From the NCBI GenBank assembly GCA_016937135.1, contig JAFGWO010000225.1, positions 1 through 6,088 on the forward strand: a stretch of 6,088 bases of DNA, read 5' to 3'. Below, piece after piece: positions 1 through 4,380 of this stretch (position 1 is the stretch's first letter; the number at the start of each line of letters is the position of its first letter). The DNA is from Pseudomonadota bacterium. GTDB taxonomy: Bacteria; BMS3Abin14. The notes beneath the pieces were generated by a model that worked only from the letters and a program-made list of their open reading frames with translations, was not told the origin of the DNA and ran no database searches. The translations under genes and the position numbers were made by a program.

Positions 1-505
1 AATCTCCCGCCGGTCCGCTCATCCATATGGAATCCCCCGGAACCGCGGTGTCGCGCCGCAGGGCCCTGCCTGACGGGACCCGTCCGATGACCGTGACGCT
101 GATGCCCCAGCCGGACTGGGAGGAAACGGTGTCCCCTCCCGAGAGCTGGACGCCGGGACCCGCGTCCAGAAACCCGTCCAGAAAGGACTCCACCGCCTCT
201 ACCTCGGCATCATGCGGCAGGGCCAGGGACAGGAAGGACTGGACCGGGATGGCCCCCATGGCCGCGATGTCGCTCAAGTTCACGGTGTGGGACTTGTATC
301 CCAGATCGTAGGGAGGTGTTTTCCCCAGGATGAAGTGGCTGCCCTCCATGAGCATGTCGGTTGTTGTGACGATGTCGTAGGCCGAATCTCCATGGAGGAT
401 GGAGGCATCGTCTCCGATGCCCATGAGGACCGGATAGGAAGATCGACCGACCCTTCGGTCGATCCTGTCGATAAGTCCGAATTCGCCGATTTCGCTTACT
501 TTCAT
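1..505 (-). CDS. thiL: Thiamine-monophosphate kinase ThiL (partial, 3' end beyond left edge)
   Basis: ThiL phosphorylates thiamine monophosphate with ATP to thiamine diphosphate, the last step of the pathway, in the cytoplasm. The first 168 codons are visible, about half of the usual 310-340 residues. The N-terminal AIRS/PurM-like domain shows the family landmarks in order: GEFGLIDRI (7-15), GIGDDAS (29-35, acidic metal-binding loop), TTTDMLMEGSHF (47-58), DLGYKSHTVNLSDIAAMGA (67-85) and SGGDT (122-126). The ATG at 505 has GGAGG about 4 bases upstream, and no other in-frame start lies ahead of it. It is the third gene of a thiM-thiE-thiL order, but a 184-base repeat-rich gap separates it from thiE, so it may also have its own promoter. 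The SD lies within a small CCCC-GGA-GGGG dyad (508-518). The motifs distinguish it from related AIR synthetase and selenophosphate synthetase proteins. Confidence 0.96.
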   Translation of the reverse strand, partial: MKVSEIGEFGLIDRIDRRVGRSSYPVLMGIGDDASILHGDSAYDIVTTTDMLMEGSHFILGKTPPYDLGYKSHTVNLSDIAAMGAIPVQSFLSLALPHDAEVEAVESFLDGFLDAGPGVQLSGGDTVSSQSGWGISVTVIGRVPSGRALRRDTAVPGDSIWMSGPAGD

Positions 506-534
506 GACCCCTCCGGGGAAAATTAAAAGGCAGG

Positions 535-585
535 ACAGAGTCCAGAGTTCAGAGTCCAGAGAAAAAAGCAGTCCAGGGTCCAGAG
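535..585. repeat. Heptanucleotide repeat, unit AGTYCAG
   Basis: Units AGTCCAG (539-545), AGTTCAG (546-552) and AGTCCAG (553-559) follow each other without gaps. After a short A-rich interruption come AGTCCAG (570-576) and GGTCCAG (577-583). The same unit occurs in the opposite orientation at 2656-2683. It is non-coding and in the spacer between thiE and thiL. Confidence 0.75.
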
Positions 586-638
586 AAGAATCGGTTGCGC
601 CCCCACGCCCCTGTCCCATTGCGATGGTTCCCTTTTTC

Positions 639-665
639 CCCCTTCGACAAGCTCAGGGCCTTCGG
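639..665. repeat. Dispersed intergenic repeat with TTCGACAAGCTCAGG core
   Basis: The core CCTTCGACAAGCTCAGG is a sequence I remember as a common dispersed intergenic element in many environmental bacterial genomes. This identification is from memory and was not checked. CCTTCG occurs twice (641-646 and 659-664). It lies 25-50 bases beyond the thiE stop codon and is probably transcribed as part of the thi mRNA. Confidence 0.55.
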
Positions 666-689
666 TTTCTCCCTCCCTCCTTCTCCCTT

Positions 690-1352
690 CTACCTTCTGT
701 TTTTGATCGCCTCCAGCATCTCCCTGCACCTTCCCTCTACGTCCTCGGCTCCCATGATGAAGGAAACCACCGCTACCCCCGCCGCCCCGGCCCCCATAAT
801 GGACCCGGCGTTTTCGGCGTTGATGCCGCCGATGGCTGCGACGGGGAGGTTTGTGAGGCCAGCCAGTTTCCTGACCCCATCGATTCCCAGCGATCCTTCC
901 AGCTCGGGTTTCGTGGGAGTCGGAAAAACACCGTTGGCGGCAAGGTAATCCGCCCCTTCAGCTTCGGCCCTTTTCACTTCAGGTGCCGTCGTCACGGAAA
1001 CACCGATGATGAAATCAGGGCCTAGGATGCGCCGAGCGTCCACAAGGTCCATATCGTCCTGCCCCAGATGGACTCCGTCGGCTCCCCCCGCAAGGGCGAC
1101 GTCGATCCTGTCATTGACGATGAGGGCAACCCCCTTCGGGCGGCAGACCGTCGCCAGGGCCCGGGTCTTTTCCACCATTTTTCTTGTCGAGGCGTTCTTC
1201 TTGTCCCGGTACTGCACTATTGTCACGCCCGCGGAGACGGCCCTGGCGACGACCTCTTCCTCAGACCTCCCCAGGGACAGGTCGGGGTCGGTAACCAGGT
1301 ACAGGAGGAGGTCAAAAGGTCTCCTTTTACCTTTAACCTTTCCCCTTTCCAC
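690..1352 (-). CDS. thiE: Thiamine-phosphate synthase ThiE
   Basis: ThiE condenses HMP-PP with hydroxyethylthiazole phosphate to thiamine phosphate and PPi; it is a cytoplasmic TIM barrel. The 220 residues match the usual length. Landmarks: YLVTDPDL (18-25), VQYRDK (46-51), VNDR (79-82), GVHLGQDD (93-100), IGVSV (116-120), the phosphate-loop region GADYLAANGVFPTPTK (133-148), AIGGI (173-177) and GVAVVSFI (192-199). I chose the GTG start at 1352 because it shares its G with the thiM TAG stop (TAGTG). It has AAGGGA about 6 bases upstream and places the first family motif near residue 18. The open frame extends to 1451, but that part lies inside thiM and has no SD. The overlap suggests translational coupling to thiM. 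Residue 141-142 reads NGVF where many relatives have GPVF or GPIF, a minor variation. Confidence 0.97.
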   Translation of the reverse strand: MERGKVKGKRRPFDLLLYLVTDPDLSLGRSEEEVVARAVSAGVTIVQYRDKKNASTRKMVEKTRALATVCRPKGVALIVNDRIDVALAGGADGVHLGQDDMDLVDARRILGPDFIIGVSVTTAPEVKRAEAEGADYLAANGVFPTPTKPELEGSLGIDGVRKLAGLTNLPVAAIGGINAENAGSIMGAGAAGVAVVSFIMGAEDVEGRCREMLEAIKNRR

Positions 1353-2158
1353 TAAACTTCCCTTATCCGGAGCCTTGCGCCGAGATTGCGCTCCGGGGCG
1401 TTGTAAAGGGCGTCTAAAATGGCGACCTGGAAGGAGCCCGGCCCCCTGCACTCCTCCGCGGCCATTTCCCCGCAGACGCCGAACACGCCAAGTCCAAGGG
1501 CGCAGGTTTCGGCATTAGCCCCGCCTCCAGCGCAATAAACAGCCACGGCGGTGGTTGAGCTGCACCCGGTTCCCGTGACGAATCCCATCATGGGGTGCCC
1601 GTTTTCCACCGCGAAGGTCCGCTCCCCGTCGGTGATATAATCAACGGGTCCGGTGACGCAGATGACGGATCCCGTCTGTCGGGCCATGGTCCTGAGGGCC
1701 TCAATCGGAGTTTCCCCCTTTTCAAGGGAATCCACCCCCTGGATTTTCGCCTTTTCCCCCGCCAGGACCATGACCTCTGCCTGATTGCCTCGGATGACAT
1801 CGGGCCTGACTTCCTCGAGAATCTGCCGGCAGGTGTCGGTGCGGAGTCTGGTCGCTCCCGCTCCGACGGGATCCAGGATGACGGGAATCCCCAGTTCCTT
1901 CGCCTTCCTCCCGGATTTGAGCATGGCTGTGATCCAGTGTGGCGAAAGGGTCCCCGGATTAAGGATGTGGGCCGAGGCGAAGGAAACCATCTCCTCAACC
2001 TCCTCGTTGGCGTGGGCCATCACCGGTGAGGCCCCCATCGCGAGGGTGACGTTGGCGGTTACATTCATCACCACGTAGTTTGTGATGTGGTGGATCATGG
2101 GCCTTTTTTCCCGGATGGCCTTGTCCAGTTCTTCGTACCTCTGCTTGAAATACCCCAT
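1352..2158 (-). CDS. thiM: Hydroxyethylthiazole kinase ThiM
   Basis: ThiM uses ATP to phosphorylate 4-methyl-5-(2-hydroxyethyl)thiazole, so this operon can salvage the thiazole half of thiamine. The protein has 268 residues, typical for the ribokinase-like family. Visible motifs are PMIHHITNYVVMN (20-32, substrate pocket), NPGTL (67-71), LDPVGAGAT (95-103), GNQAE (124-128), VTG-P-VDYITDG (168-178) and GTGCS (196-200), with the conserved catalytic-region Cys at 199. PGSFQVAILDALYN (240-253) closes the fold. The ATG at 2158 is preceded by TGGAGGTGA at ideal spacing. An in-frame TTG at 2173 would place the start on top of the SD and is rejected. It is the first gene of the operon, controlled by the upstream TPP riboswitch. 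The stop codon overlaps the thiE start by one base. Confidence 0.97.
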   Translation of the reverse strand: MGYFKQRYEELDKAIREKRPMIHHITNYVVMNVTANVTLAMGASPVMAHANEEVEEMVSFASAHILNPGTLSPHWITAMLKSGRKAKELGIPVILDPVGAGATRLRTDTCRQILEEVRPDVIRGNQAEVMVLAGEKAKIQGVDSLEKGETPIEALRTMARQTGSVICVTGPVDYITDGERTFAVENGHPMMGFVTGTGCSSTTAVAVYCAGGGANAETCALGLGVFGVCGEMAAEECRGPGSFQVAILDALYNAPERNLGARLRIREV

Positions 2159-2334
2159 CTTTTTCACCTCCAATAAAGTTGATGGCTTTGCAGGAAATCA
2201 CAAACGCGTCCCGGTGCGGGGCGCCCGGATCCAGGACCGATATCGCGCGTCATGGATCCGTGAGGAAAGGGAAAACGACGTTTTTCCCTTTCCGGAAAGC
2301 GTTAAGTCCCGCATGGACTTTTCGCGACCCTATC
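2159..2334 (-). other. Long thiM leader between riboswitch terminator and start codon
   Basis: About 175 bases of transcribed leader separate the riboswitch terminator from thiM. They contain an inverted repeat (2299-2325), two GGATCC copies around a GC-rich stretch (about 2228-2260), and a 29-codon frame starting with ATG at 2253. That frame has no SD, and its TGA (2164-2166) falls inside the thiM SD. I see no recognised RNA family here. The strong GGAGGTGA directly before thiM is the only clear functional site. Confidence 0.6.
2299..2325. repeat. Inverted repeat GCGttAAGTCC / GGACTTttCGC
   Basis: Arms at 2299-2309 and 2315-2325 are complementary except for a TT/TT mismatch, with a 5-base centre (CGCAT). 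The sequence GGACTTTTCGCGACCCTATCAAT resembles a dispersed intergenic element I recall from deltaproteobacterial genomes; that is memory and unverified. It lies in the thiM leader just downstream of the riboswitch terminator and could fold in the mRNA. Confidence 0.55.
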
Positions 2335-2368
2335 AATAAACAACCCCGGGCAGGCGGACCACCCGGGG
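2335..2368 (-). terminator. Intrinsic terminator of the TPP riboswitch
   Basis: On the minus strand, CCCCGGG (2368-2362) pairs with CCCGGGG (2350-2344), and the stem can extend by wobble pairs. The tail TTGTTTATT follows. The 5' arm is also claimed by an upstream antiterminator: bases 2395-2382 can pair with 2370-2357 (GATC, then CCCGGG, then CU, with small bulges). Because 2395-2389 is also the 3' strand of riboswitch P1, TPP binding should free the terminator arm. The predicted result is premature termination when TPP is plentiful. Confidence 0.85.
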
Positions 2369-2388
2369 CTTTTCGTCTGACAGCCCGG

Positions 2389-2473
2389 GCGGATCTCCTT
2401 ACGCTGGAATAACCCAGTTCAAGTTCCAGGGGTCGATCTCAGATCCCGTGAAGAGGGACCGCCCCCGATCCGC
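2389..2473 (-). ncRNA. TPP riboswitch (THI-box)
   Basis: This cis-acting RNA aptamer binds thiamine diphosphate and lowers expression of the thi operon. All parts of the consensus are present. P1 is GCGGATC (2473-2467) paired with GATCCGC (2395-2389), and P2 is a GGGG/CCCC pairing. P3 is GTCCC/GGGAT with a 7-base loop. The invariant CTGAGA lies at 2442-2437, followed by ACCCC and then GAACTTGAA. The P4/P5 arm is CTGG-GTTATT-CCAG, and the closing sequence is CGTAAGGA. It begins about 17-20 bases after the predicted transcription start and is followed by an antiterminator/terminator platform. A short minus-strand frame covering this region is a by-product of the RNA. Confidence 0.97.
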
Positions 2474-2497
2474 GGCGTTGTTGATATGTAATGGGTA

Positions 2498-2526
2498 ATT
2501 TTCCCGATAAGCCAGCTTGATGTCAA
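2498..2526 (-). promoter_or_regulatory. Sigma70-type promoter of the thi operon
   Basis: A perfect -35 box TTGACA (2526-2521), 17-base spacer and GAAAAT -10 box (2503-2498, 4 of 6 matches) point into the riboswitch. The start site should be near 2490, leaving a short 5' end before P1. An inverted repeat, GCTTGA-TG-TCAAGC (2515-2528), covers the -35 box and could bind a regulator, although no regulator is encoded here. Confidence 0.75.
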
Positions 2527-2575
2527 GCCAAAGCGTGGCAATCCCGACACTTGCGCCAAAGCGCCGGAAAGGCAG

Positions 2576-2609
2576 CCTCACACAGAGCGCGCGGAGCCCG
2601 CAGAGAAGG
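2576..2609. repeat. Probable degenerate intergenic repeat (CACAGAG...CGCAGAGAAG type)
   Basis: The stretch CACACAGAGCGCGCGGAG followed by CCCGCAGAGAAGG resembles the widespread spacer sequence with alternating CACAGAG and CGCAGAGA units seen in many environmental bacterial genomes. The match is from memory and imperfect. It is non-coding, between the divergent thi operon and the methyltransferase gene. Confidence 0.4.
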
Positions 2610-2626
2610 GCAAAAAACAAGGATAA

Positions 2627-2642
2627 AAGGGTTTAAACCCTT
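2627..2642. repeat. Perfect 16-bp palindrome AAGGGTTTAAACCCTT
   Basis: It lies 89 bases upstream of the methyltransferase start, in a spacer without a recognisable promoter. A perfect palindrome with an AT centre is compatible with an operator for a dimeric protein, but it may equally be part of a repeat. It has no T-run, so it is not an intrinsic terminator. Confidence 0.6.
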
Positions 2643-2655
2643 CCTTCCGGTTTTC

Positions 2656-2683
2656 CTCTGAACTCTGAACCCTGAACTCTTAC
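2656..2683. repeat. Heptanucleotide repeat, unit CTCTGAA (reverse of AGTYCAG)
   Basis: CTCTGAA, CTCTGAA, CCCTGAA and a degenerate CTCTTAC follow in phase. Read on the minus strand these are the AGTTCAG/GGTTCAG units found at 535-585, so the same array family flanks the thi operon in opposite orientation. Confidence 0.75.
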
Positions 2684-2730
2684 CCCGAACTTCCCTGGCA
2701 AAGAGGAGAAAAACCGTTTAATAATGGCGA

Positions 2731-3384
2731 ATGATTACGAACGATCCATACGGTTCCCTGAAGCACACCCTCCCCCTCCTGGACCTCATGCATCGGCATC
2801 TTCTCCCCGGGGTTTCGCGGGATTTAACGGCCATCATGAAGGACCGGGGGATAAAGAAAGTCCTGGATGTGGCCTGCGGAACCGGGTTTATCGCGTGCAG
2901 GCTGCAAAAAAAAGGGATAAACACCGTTGGGGTGGACCTTTCCCCCGGAATGATCTCAGTCGCCGCTAAAAAAGCAGGGGATTGCGCCTTCGTCCTGGGC
3001 GACGGAAGAAGGTTGCCTTTTTCCCGCCACTCCTTTGACGGGGCAGTTATCACCCTCGCTCTCCACGAGGTGGATGGAGGCACCCGGGACGCAGTCTGGT
3101 CCGAGATGAAGCGGGTCGTCCGGCCGGAAGGGCTCCTTTTCGCCCTGGATTTTGCGCGGATGCCGGCCAGGCGGACAGTCTACTCGAGGCTCGTGGCGTG
3201 GTTCATTATGGCCATCGAGAAGGCCACACTGAAATTCGACCCTGATCACTGGCACAACTCCATGGCCTTCCAGGGGCTTGGGGGCATCCTGGGCTGGCTT
3301 TCAAAAAACGGCGGCGAAATTGCAACAGCCCGCGATTACGCCGGTGGGAACCTCGTTCTGGCAGTGCTGAAAAATCCTGAATAA
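2731..3384 (+). CDS. Class I SAM-dependent methyltransferase, UbiE/MenG-like fold, substrate unknown
   Basis: This 217-residue protein should transfer a methyl group from S-adenosylmethionine in the cytoplasm. The Rossmann-fold motifs are in order: VLDVACGTGFIA (44-55, motif I, SAM-binding glycine loop), TVGVDLSPGMI (65-75, acidic residue at the end of beta-2), LGDGRRLPFSRHSFDGAV (89-106) and VVRPEGLLFALDF (129-141). Residues 150-175 contain a hydrophobic segment (RLVAWFIMAIE), and the C-terminus ends in GGNLVLAVLKN, resembling the last strand in UbiE/MenG-type enzymes. The ATG at 2731 is forced, since TAA at 2722-2724 is in frame and no other start intervenes. Its SD is poor: AGGAG at 2704-2708 lies over 20 bases away. 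The gene stands alone, divergent from thi and convergent with the small ORFs downstream, so context does not reveal its substrate. Confidence 0.9.
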   Translation: MITNDPYGSLKHTLPLLDLMHRHLLPGVSRDLTAIMKDRGIKKVLDVACGTGFIACRLQKKGINTVGVDLSPGMISVAAKKAGDCAFVLGDGRRLPFSRHSFDGAVITLALHEVDGGTRDAVWSEMKRVVRPEGLLFALDFARMPARRTVYSRLVAWFIMAIEKATLKFDPDHWHNSMAFQGLGGILGWLSKNGGEIATARDYAGGNLVLAVLKNPE

Positions 3385-3427
3385 AAAGAGCAGAGTTTGC
3401 GAAAAATACAGGTATATTAGACAATAA

Positions 3428-3461
3428 AACCTTATTTAATAGATAGTTAAAACAAAAGGTT
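3428..3461. repeat. AT-rich dyad symmetry after the methyltransferase gene
   Basis: AACCTT (3428-3433) is complementary to AAGGTT (3456-3461), and within these TTTAA (3435-3439) pairs with TTAAA (3447-3451) around TAGATAG. The surrounding 3385-3470 is much more AT-rich than the genes. It could be a transcription end region or protein-binding site; no T-run makes it a classical terminator. A 28-codon plus-strand frame from 3463 overlaps the next hairpin and is not supported. Confidence 0.45.
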
Positions 3462-3512
3462 CATGTTCAATGTAAAGCGCCCTGAGAACGATCCTGTTTT
3501 CTTGCCTCCGAA

Positions 3513-3547
3513 ACCGGTTTTAACCGGTCTTTCCTTTTTGTTTTTTT
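3513..3547 (+). terminator. Candidate terminator for the methyltransferase transcript
   Basis: ACCGGT (3513-3518) and ACCGGT (3523-3528) form a 6-bp stem with loop TTTA, followed by CTTTCC and then a T-rich run broken by one G (3534-3547). It is oriented for plus-strand transcripts ending 130 bases after the methyltransferase stop. On the minus strand the tail is not T-rich, so it would not terminate the small-ORF transcript there. Confidence 0.5.
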
Positions 3548-3729
3548 GATTCGATATCCTTGTCGGTTACGACACCGGCCAGATAAAGTCCTCCGGAGCA
3601 GGAATCCGTGTAGAAAAAGGAGGAACTCCAGGCGGGTTTGTACCTCCTGTCCCGGCCATCCTCCGCGCCATGGTTGCGTACACCCGGCTGCATTTCCCCA
3701 ATAAAGTAAATTTTATTGTTCTTTCCCAT
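3520..3729 (-). CDS. Hypothetical small protein (69 aa), small-ORF cluster member 4
   Basis: I do not recognise this protein. The ATG at 3729 has GGGGGAGGGG about 9 bases upstream and follows the stop of the preceding 35-codon ORF by 21 bases. The first third is basic and polar (MGKNNKIYFIGEMQPG), the middle is charged (EDGRDRRYK, 23-31), and the third quarter is aromatic and small-residue rich (SSSFFYTDSCSGGLYLAG, 35-52). The tail is lysine-rich. There is one cysteine, no clear signal peptide and no predicted membrane helix. Its TAA lies in the ACCGGT hairpin that may terminate the convergent methyltransferase transcript. It could be a genuine short gene or chance. Confidence 0.4.
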   Translation of the reverse strand: MGKNNKIYFIGEMQPGVRNHGAEDGRDRRYKPAWSSSFFYTDSCSGGLYLAGVVTDKDIESKKQKGKTG

Positions 3730-3750
3730 GCCCTTTCCCCTCCCCCTTTT

Positions 3751-3858
3751 TTAAACCTTACGGGCCCGGCCGGAGCGCCCGGATCTTATACCTGGAAGGA
3801 AACTTCCGCACCCTTCCGCTTTGGTCACAAAGAGCCAGTCGATGAAATCATCCAGCAT
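3751..3858 (-). CDS. Hypothetical small protein (35 aa), small-ORF cluster member 3
   Basis: The frame encodes a short hydrophobic/acidic N-terminal segment, MLDDFIDWLFVTKAEG, and a basic Ser/Gly/Arg-rich end (RSGRSGRARK). The ATG at 3858 has no SD, and no alternative in-frame start exists after the upstream TGA. Its stop is 21 bases before the 69-codon ORF, with that ORF's SD in between. Function is unknown. This is the weakest member of the cluster. Confidence 0.22.
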   Translation of the reverse strand: MLDDFIDWLFVTKAEGCGSFLPGIRSGRSGRARKV

Positions 3859-3901
3859 ATGGAGGCGTTTGACGGGCTTCCGCGCCTCTGGTCATTACTC
3901 A

Positions 3902-3934
3902 GCGCGGGGAGAGGGGCAGCCCCTCTCCCTGCGC
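3902..3934. repeat. Strong 15-bp hairpin between small ORFs 2 and 3
   Basis: GCGC-G-GGGAGAGGGG (3902-3916) pairs with CCCCTCTCCC-T-GCGC (3920-3934) around a 3-base loop CAG. All pairs are Watson-Crick apart from one G-T position. On the minus strand it starts 11 bases after the stop of the 37-codon ORF. No T-run follows on either strand, so it is not a standard intrinsic terminator. An mRNA-stabilising, processing or attenuating role is possible. Confidence 0.8.
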
Positions 3935-3944
3935 CCGGCGCCCC

Positions 3945-4058
3945 CTATTCCTCATCGTTTGTGTAAACCACATTCCTCGCGTTTTGAAAGGCCGAGGAAA
4001 AACAGGTTTTCACGTTTTTCCAGAGATCCCTGGCCATCGAACCGGTTTTTCTCCTCAT
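3945..4058 (-). CDS. Hypothetical small protein (37 aa), small-ORF cluster member 2
   Basis: I do not recognise this product. The ATG at 4058 has AGAGGGG about 6-8 bases upstream, a good SD. The protein starts basic (MRRKTG) and continues with a segment that could form an amphipathic helix (DLWKNVKTCFSSAFQNARN, 10-28). It ends in VVYTNDEE, so charge runs from positive to negative. It has one cysteine and no membrane segment. A TAG stop is followed at once by the 15-bp hairpin. Its composition reads more like a real protein than the overlapping frames on the plus strand, but length alone cannot prove coding. Confidence 0.42.
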   Translation of the reverse strand: MRRKTGSMARDLWKNVKTCFSSAFQNARNVVYTNDEE

Positions 4059-4109
4059 GACCCACCCCTCTTTCCAACTGTTTTTGCCCATTCTGCGTCT
4101 GTTTTTTCG

Positions 4110-4268
4110 TCACGGGACCAGTGGACCTACGAACCGGATTTCCGGCGTTCTTCTGGCCCGCCCCCGCGATTCCCGAAGATTATGTCCCCATACCATGAGC
4201 GAACTGTTGATCTTCCTCATATTCACCCCCCTATCCTTCCGGTTCCAATCCCGGCCAACGGTCGCCAT
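4110..4268 (-). CDS. Hypothetical small protein (52 aa, or 36 aa from inner start), small-ORF cluster member 1
   Basis: This is the first ORF after the promoter at 4301-4329. Two in-frame starts are possible. ATG at 4268 has AGGAGG only 2 bases upstream, which is too close for efficient use. ATG at 4220 has GGGGGGTGA with normal spacing and gives a 36-residue product beginning MRKINSSLMVWGHNLRES. I give the outer extent and regard the inner start as at least as likely. The product is strongly basic with an Arg-rich centre (RESRGRARR) and a hydrophobic end (FVGPLVP). No family is recognised. ORF 2 begins 51 bases after its TGA. Confidence 0.33.
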   Translation of the reverse strand: MATVGRDWNRKDRGVNMRKINSSLMVWGHNLRESRGRARRTPEIRFVGPLVP

Positions 4269-4300
4269 TCCCTCCTTTCTGCCGGGAGCTTCCTCTTTTG

Positions 4301-4329
4301 ATTAAAATATGCATCGGCTGGCGTTACAA
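4301..4329 (-). promoter_or_regulatory. Predicted promoter of the small-ORF cluster
   Basis: TTGTAA (4329-4324), a 17-base spacer and TTTAAT (4306-4301, 5 of 6 matches to TATAAT) form a good sigma70-like promoter. Immediately upstream are A-tracts, AAAAAA and AAAAAAAA (about 4343-4365), that resemble an UP element. The predicted start near 4294 lies about 25 bases before the first ATG. Confidence 0.6.
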
Positions 4330-4359
4330 AATGATTACAGATTGGGATTTTTTTTGAGG

Positions 4360-4380
4360 TTTTTTGGCTTGGCCAAAAAA
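4360..4380. repeat. Inverted repeat TTTTTTGGC / GCCAAAAAA
   Basis: Nine-base arms (4360-4368 and 4372-4380) surround TTG. The T-run precedes and the A-run follows the stem on both strands, so it does not give a terminator tail. It sits just upstream of the A-tract region of the small-ORF promoter and may be a curved or protein-binding site. Confidence 0.55.

Larger units (their letters stand above)
506..689. other. Repeat-rich thiE-thiL intergenic spacer
   Basis: No convincing gene lies here. The spacer holds a heptamer array next to thiL and a copy of a palindrome-like element (CCTTCGACAAGCTCAGG) next to thiE. The short reading frames crossing it, on both strands, are low-complexity and lack SD sites. 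I found no intrinsic terminator with a T-run and no strong promoter. A TTTAAT box sits upstream of thiL at about 523-528, but its -35 region is poor, so read-through from thiE remains the simplest way to express thiL. Confidence 0.6.

Noticed and set aside
504..1025. 173-codon plus-strand frame, and other plus-strand frames within 595-1518
   Set aside because: They lie antisense to thiE and thiM, whose conserved motifs are intact, have low-complexity Pro/Arg-rich products and lack SD sites.
1353..1451. N-terminal extension of the thiE frame into thiM
   Set aside because: No SD at the upstream codon, the sequence is an out-of-frame reading of the conserved thiM end, and ThiE homology begins only after the GTG at 1352.
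2164..2253. 29-codon frame as an independent gene
   Set aside because: No SD and no recognisable product; kept only as a leader-peptide possibility in the findings.
2399..2620. 73-codon minus-strand frame
   Set aside because: It runs across the thi promoter and the TPP riboswitch; the RNA explains the sequence and no SD is present.
3670..3966. 98-codon plus-strand frame
   Set aside because: No clear SD, covers the GC hairpin, ends in Pro/Ala-rich low-complexity sequence, and has no recognised domain; the minus-strand short ORFs fit better, though neither is proven.
4360..4380. Inverted repeat as a bidirectional terminator
   Set aside because: T-runs precede the stem and A-runs follow it on both strands, the reverse of what an intrinsic terminator needs.
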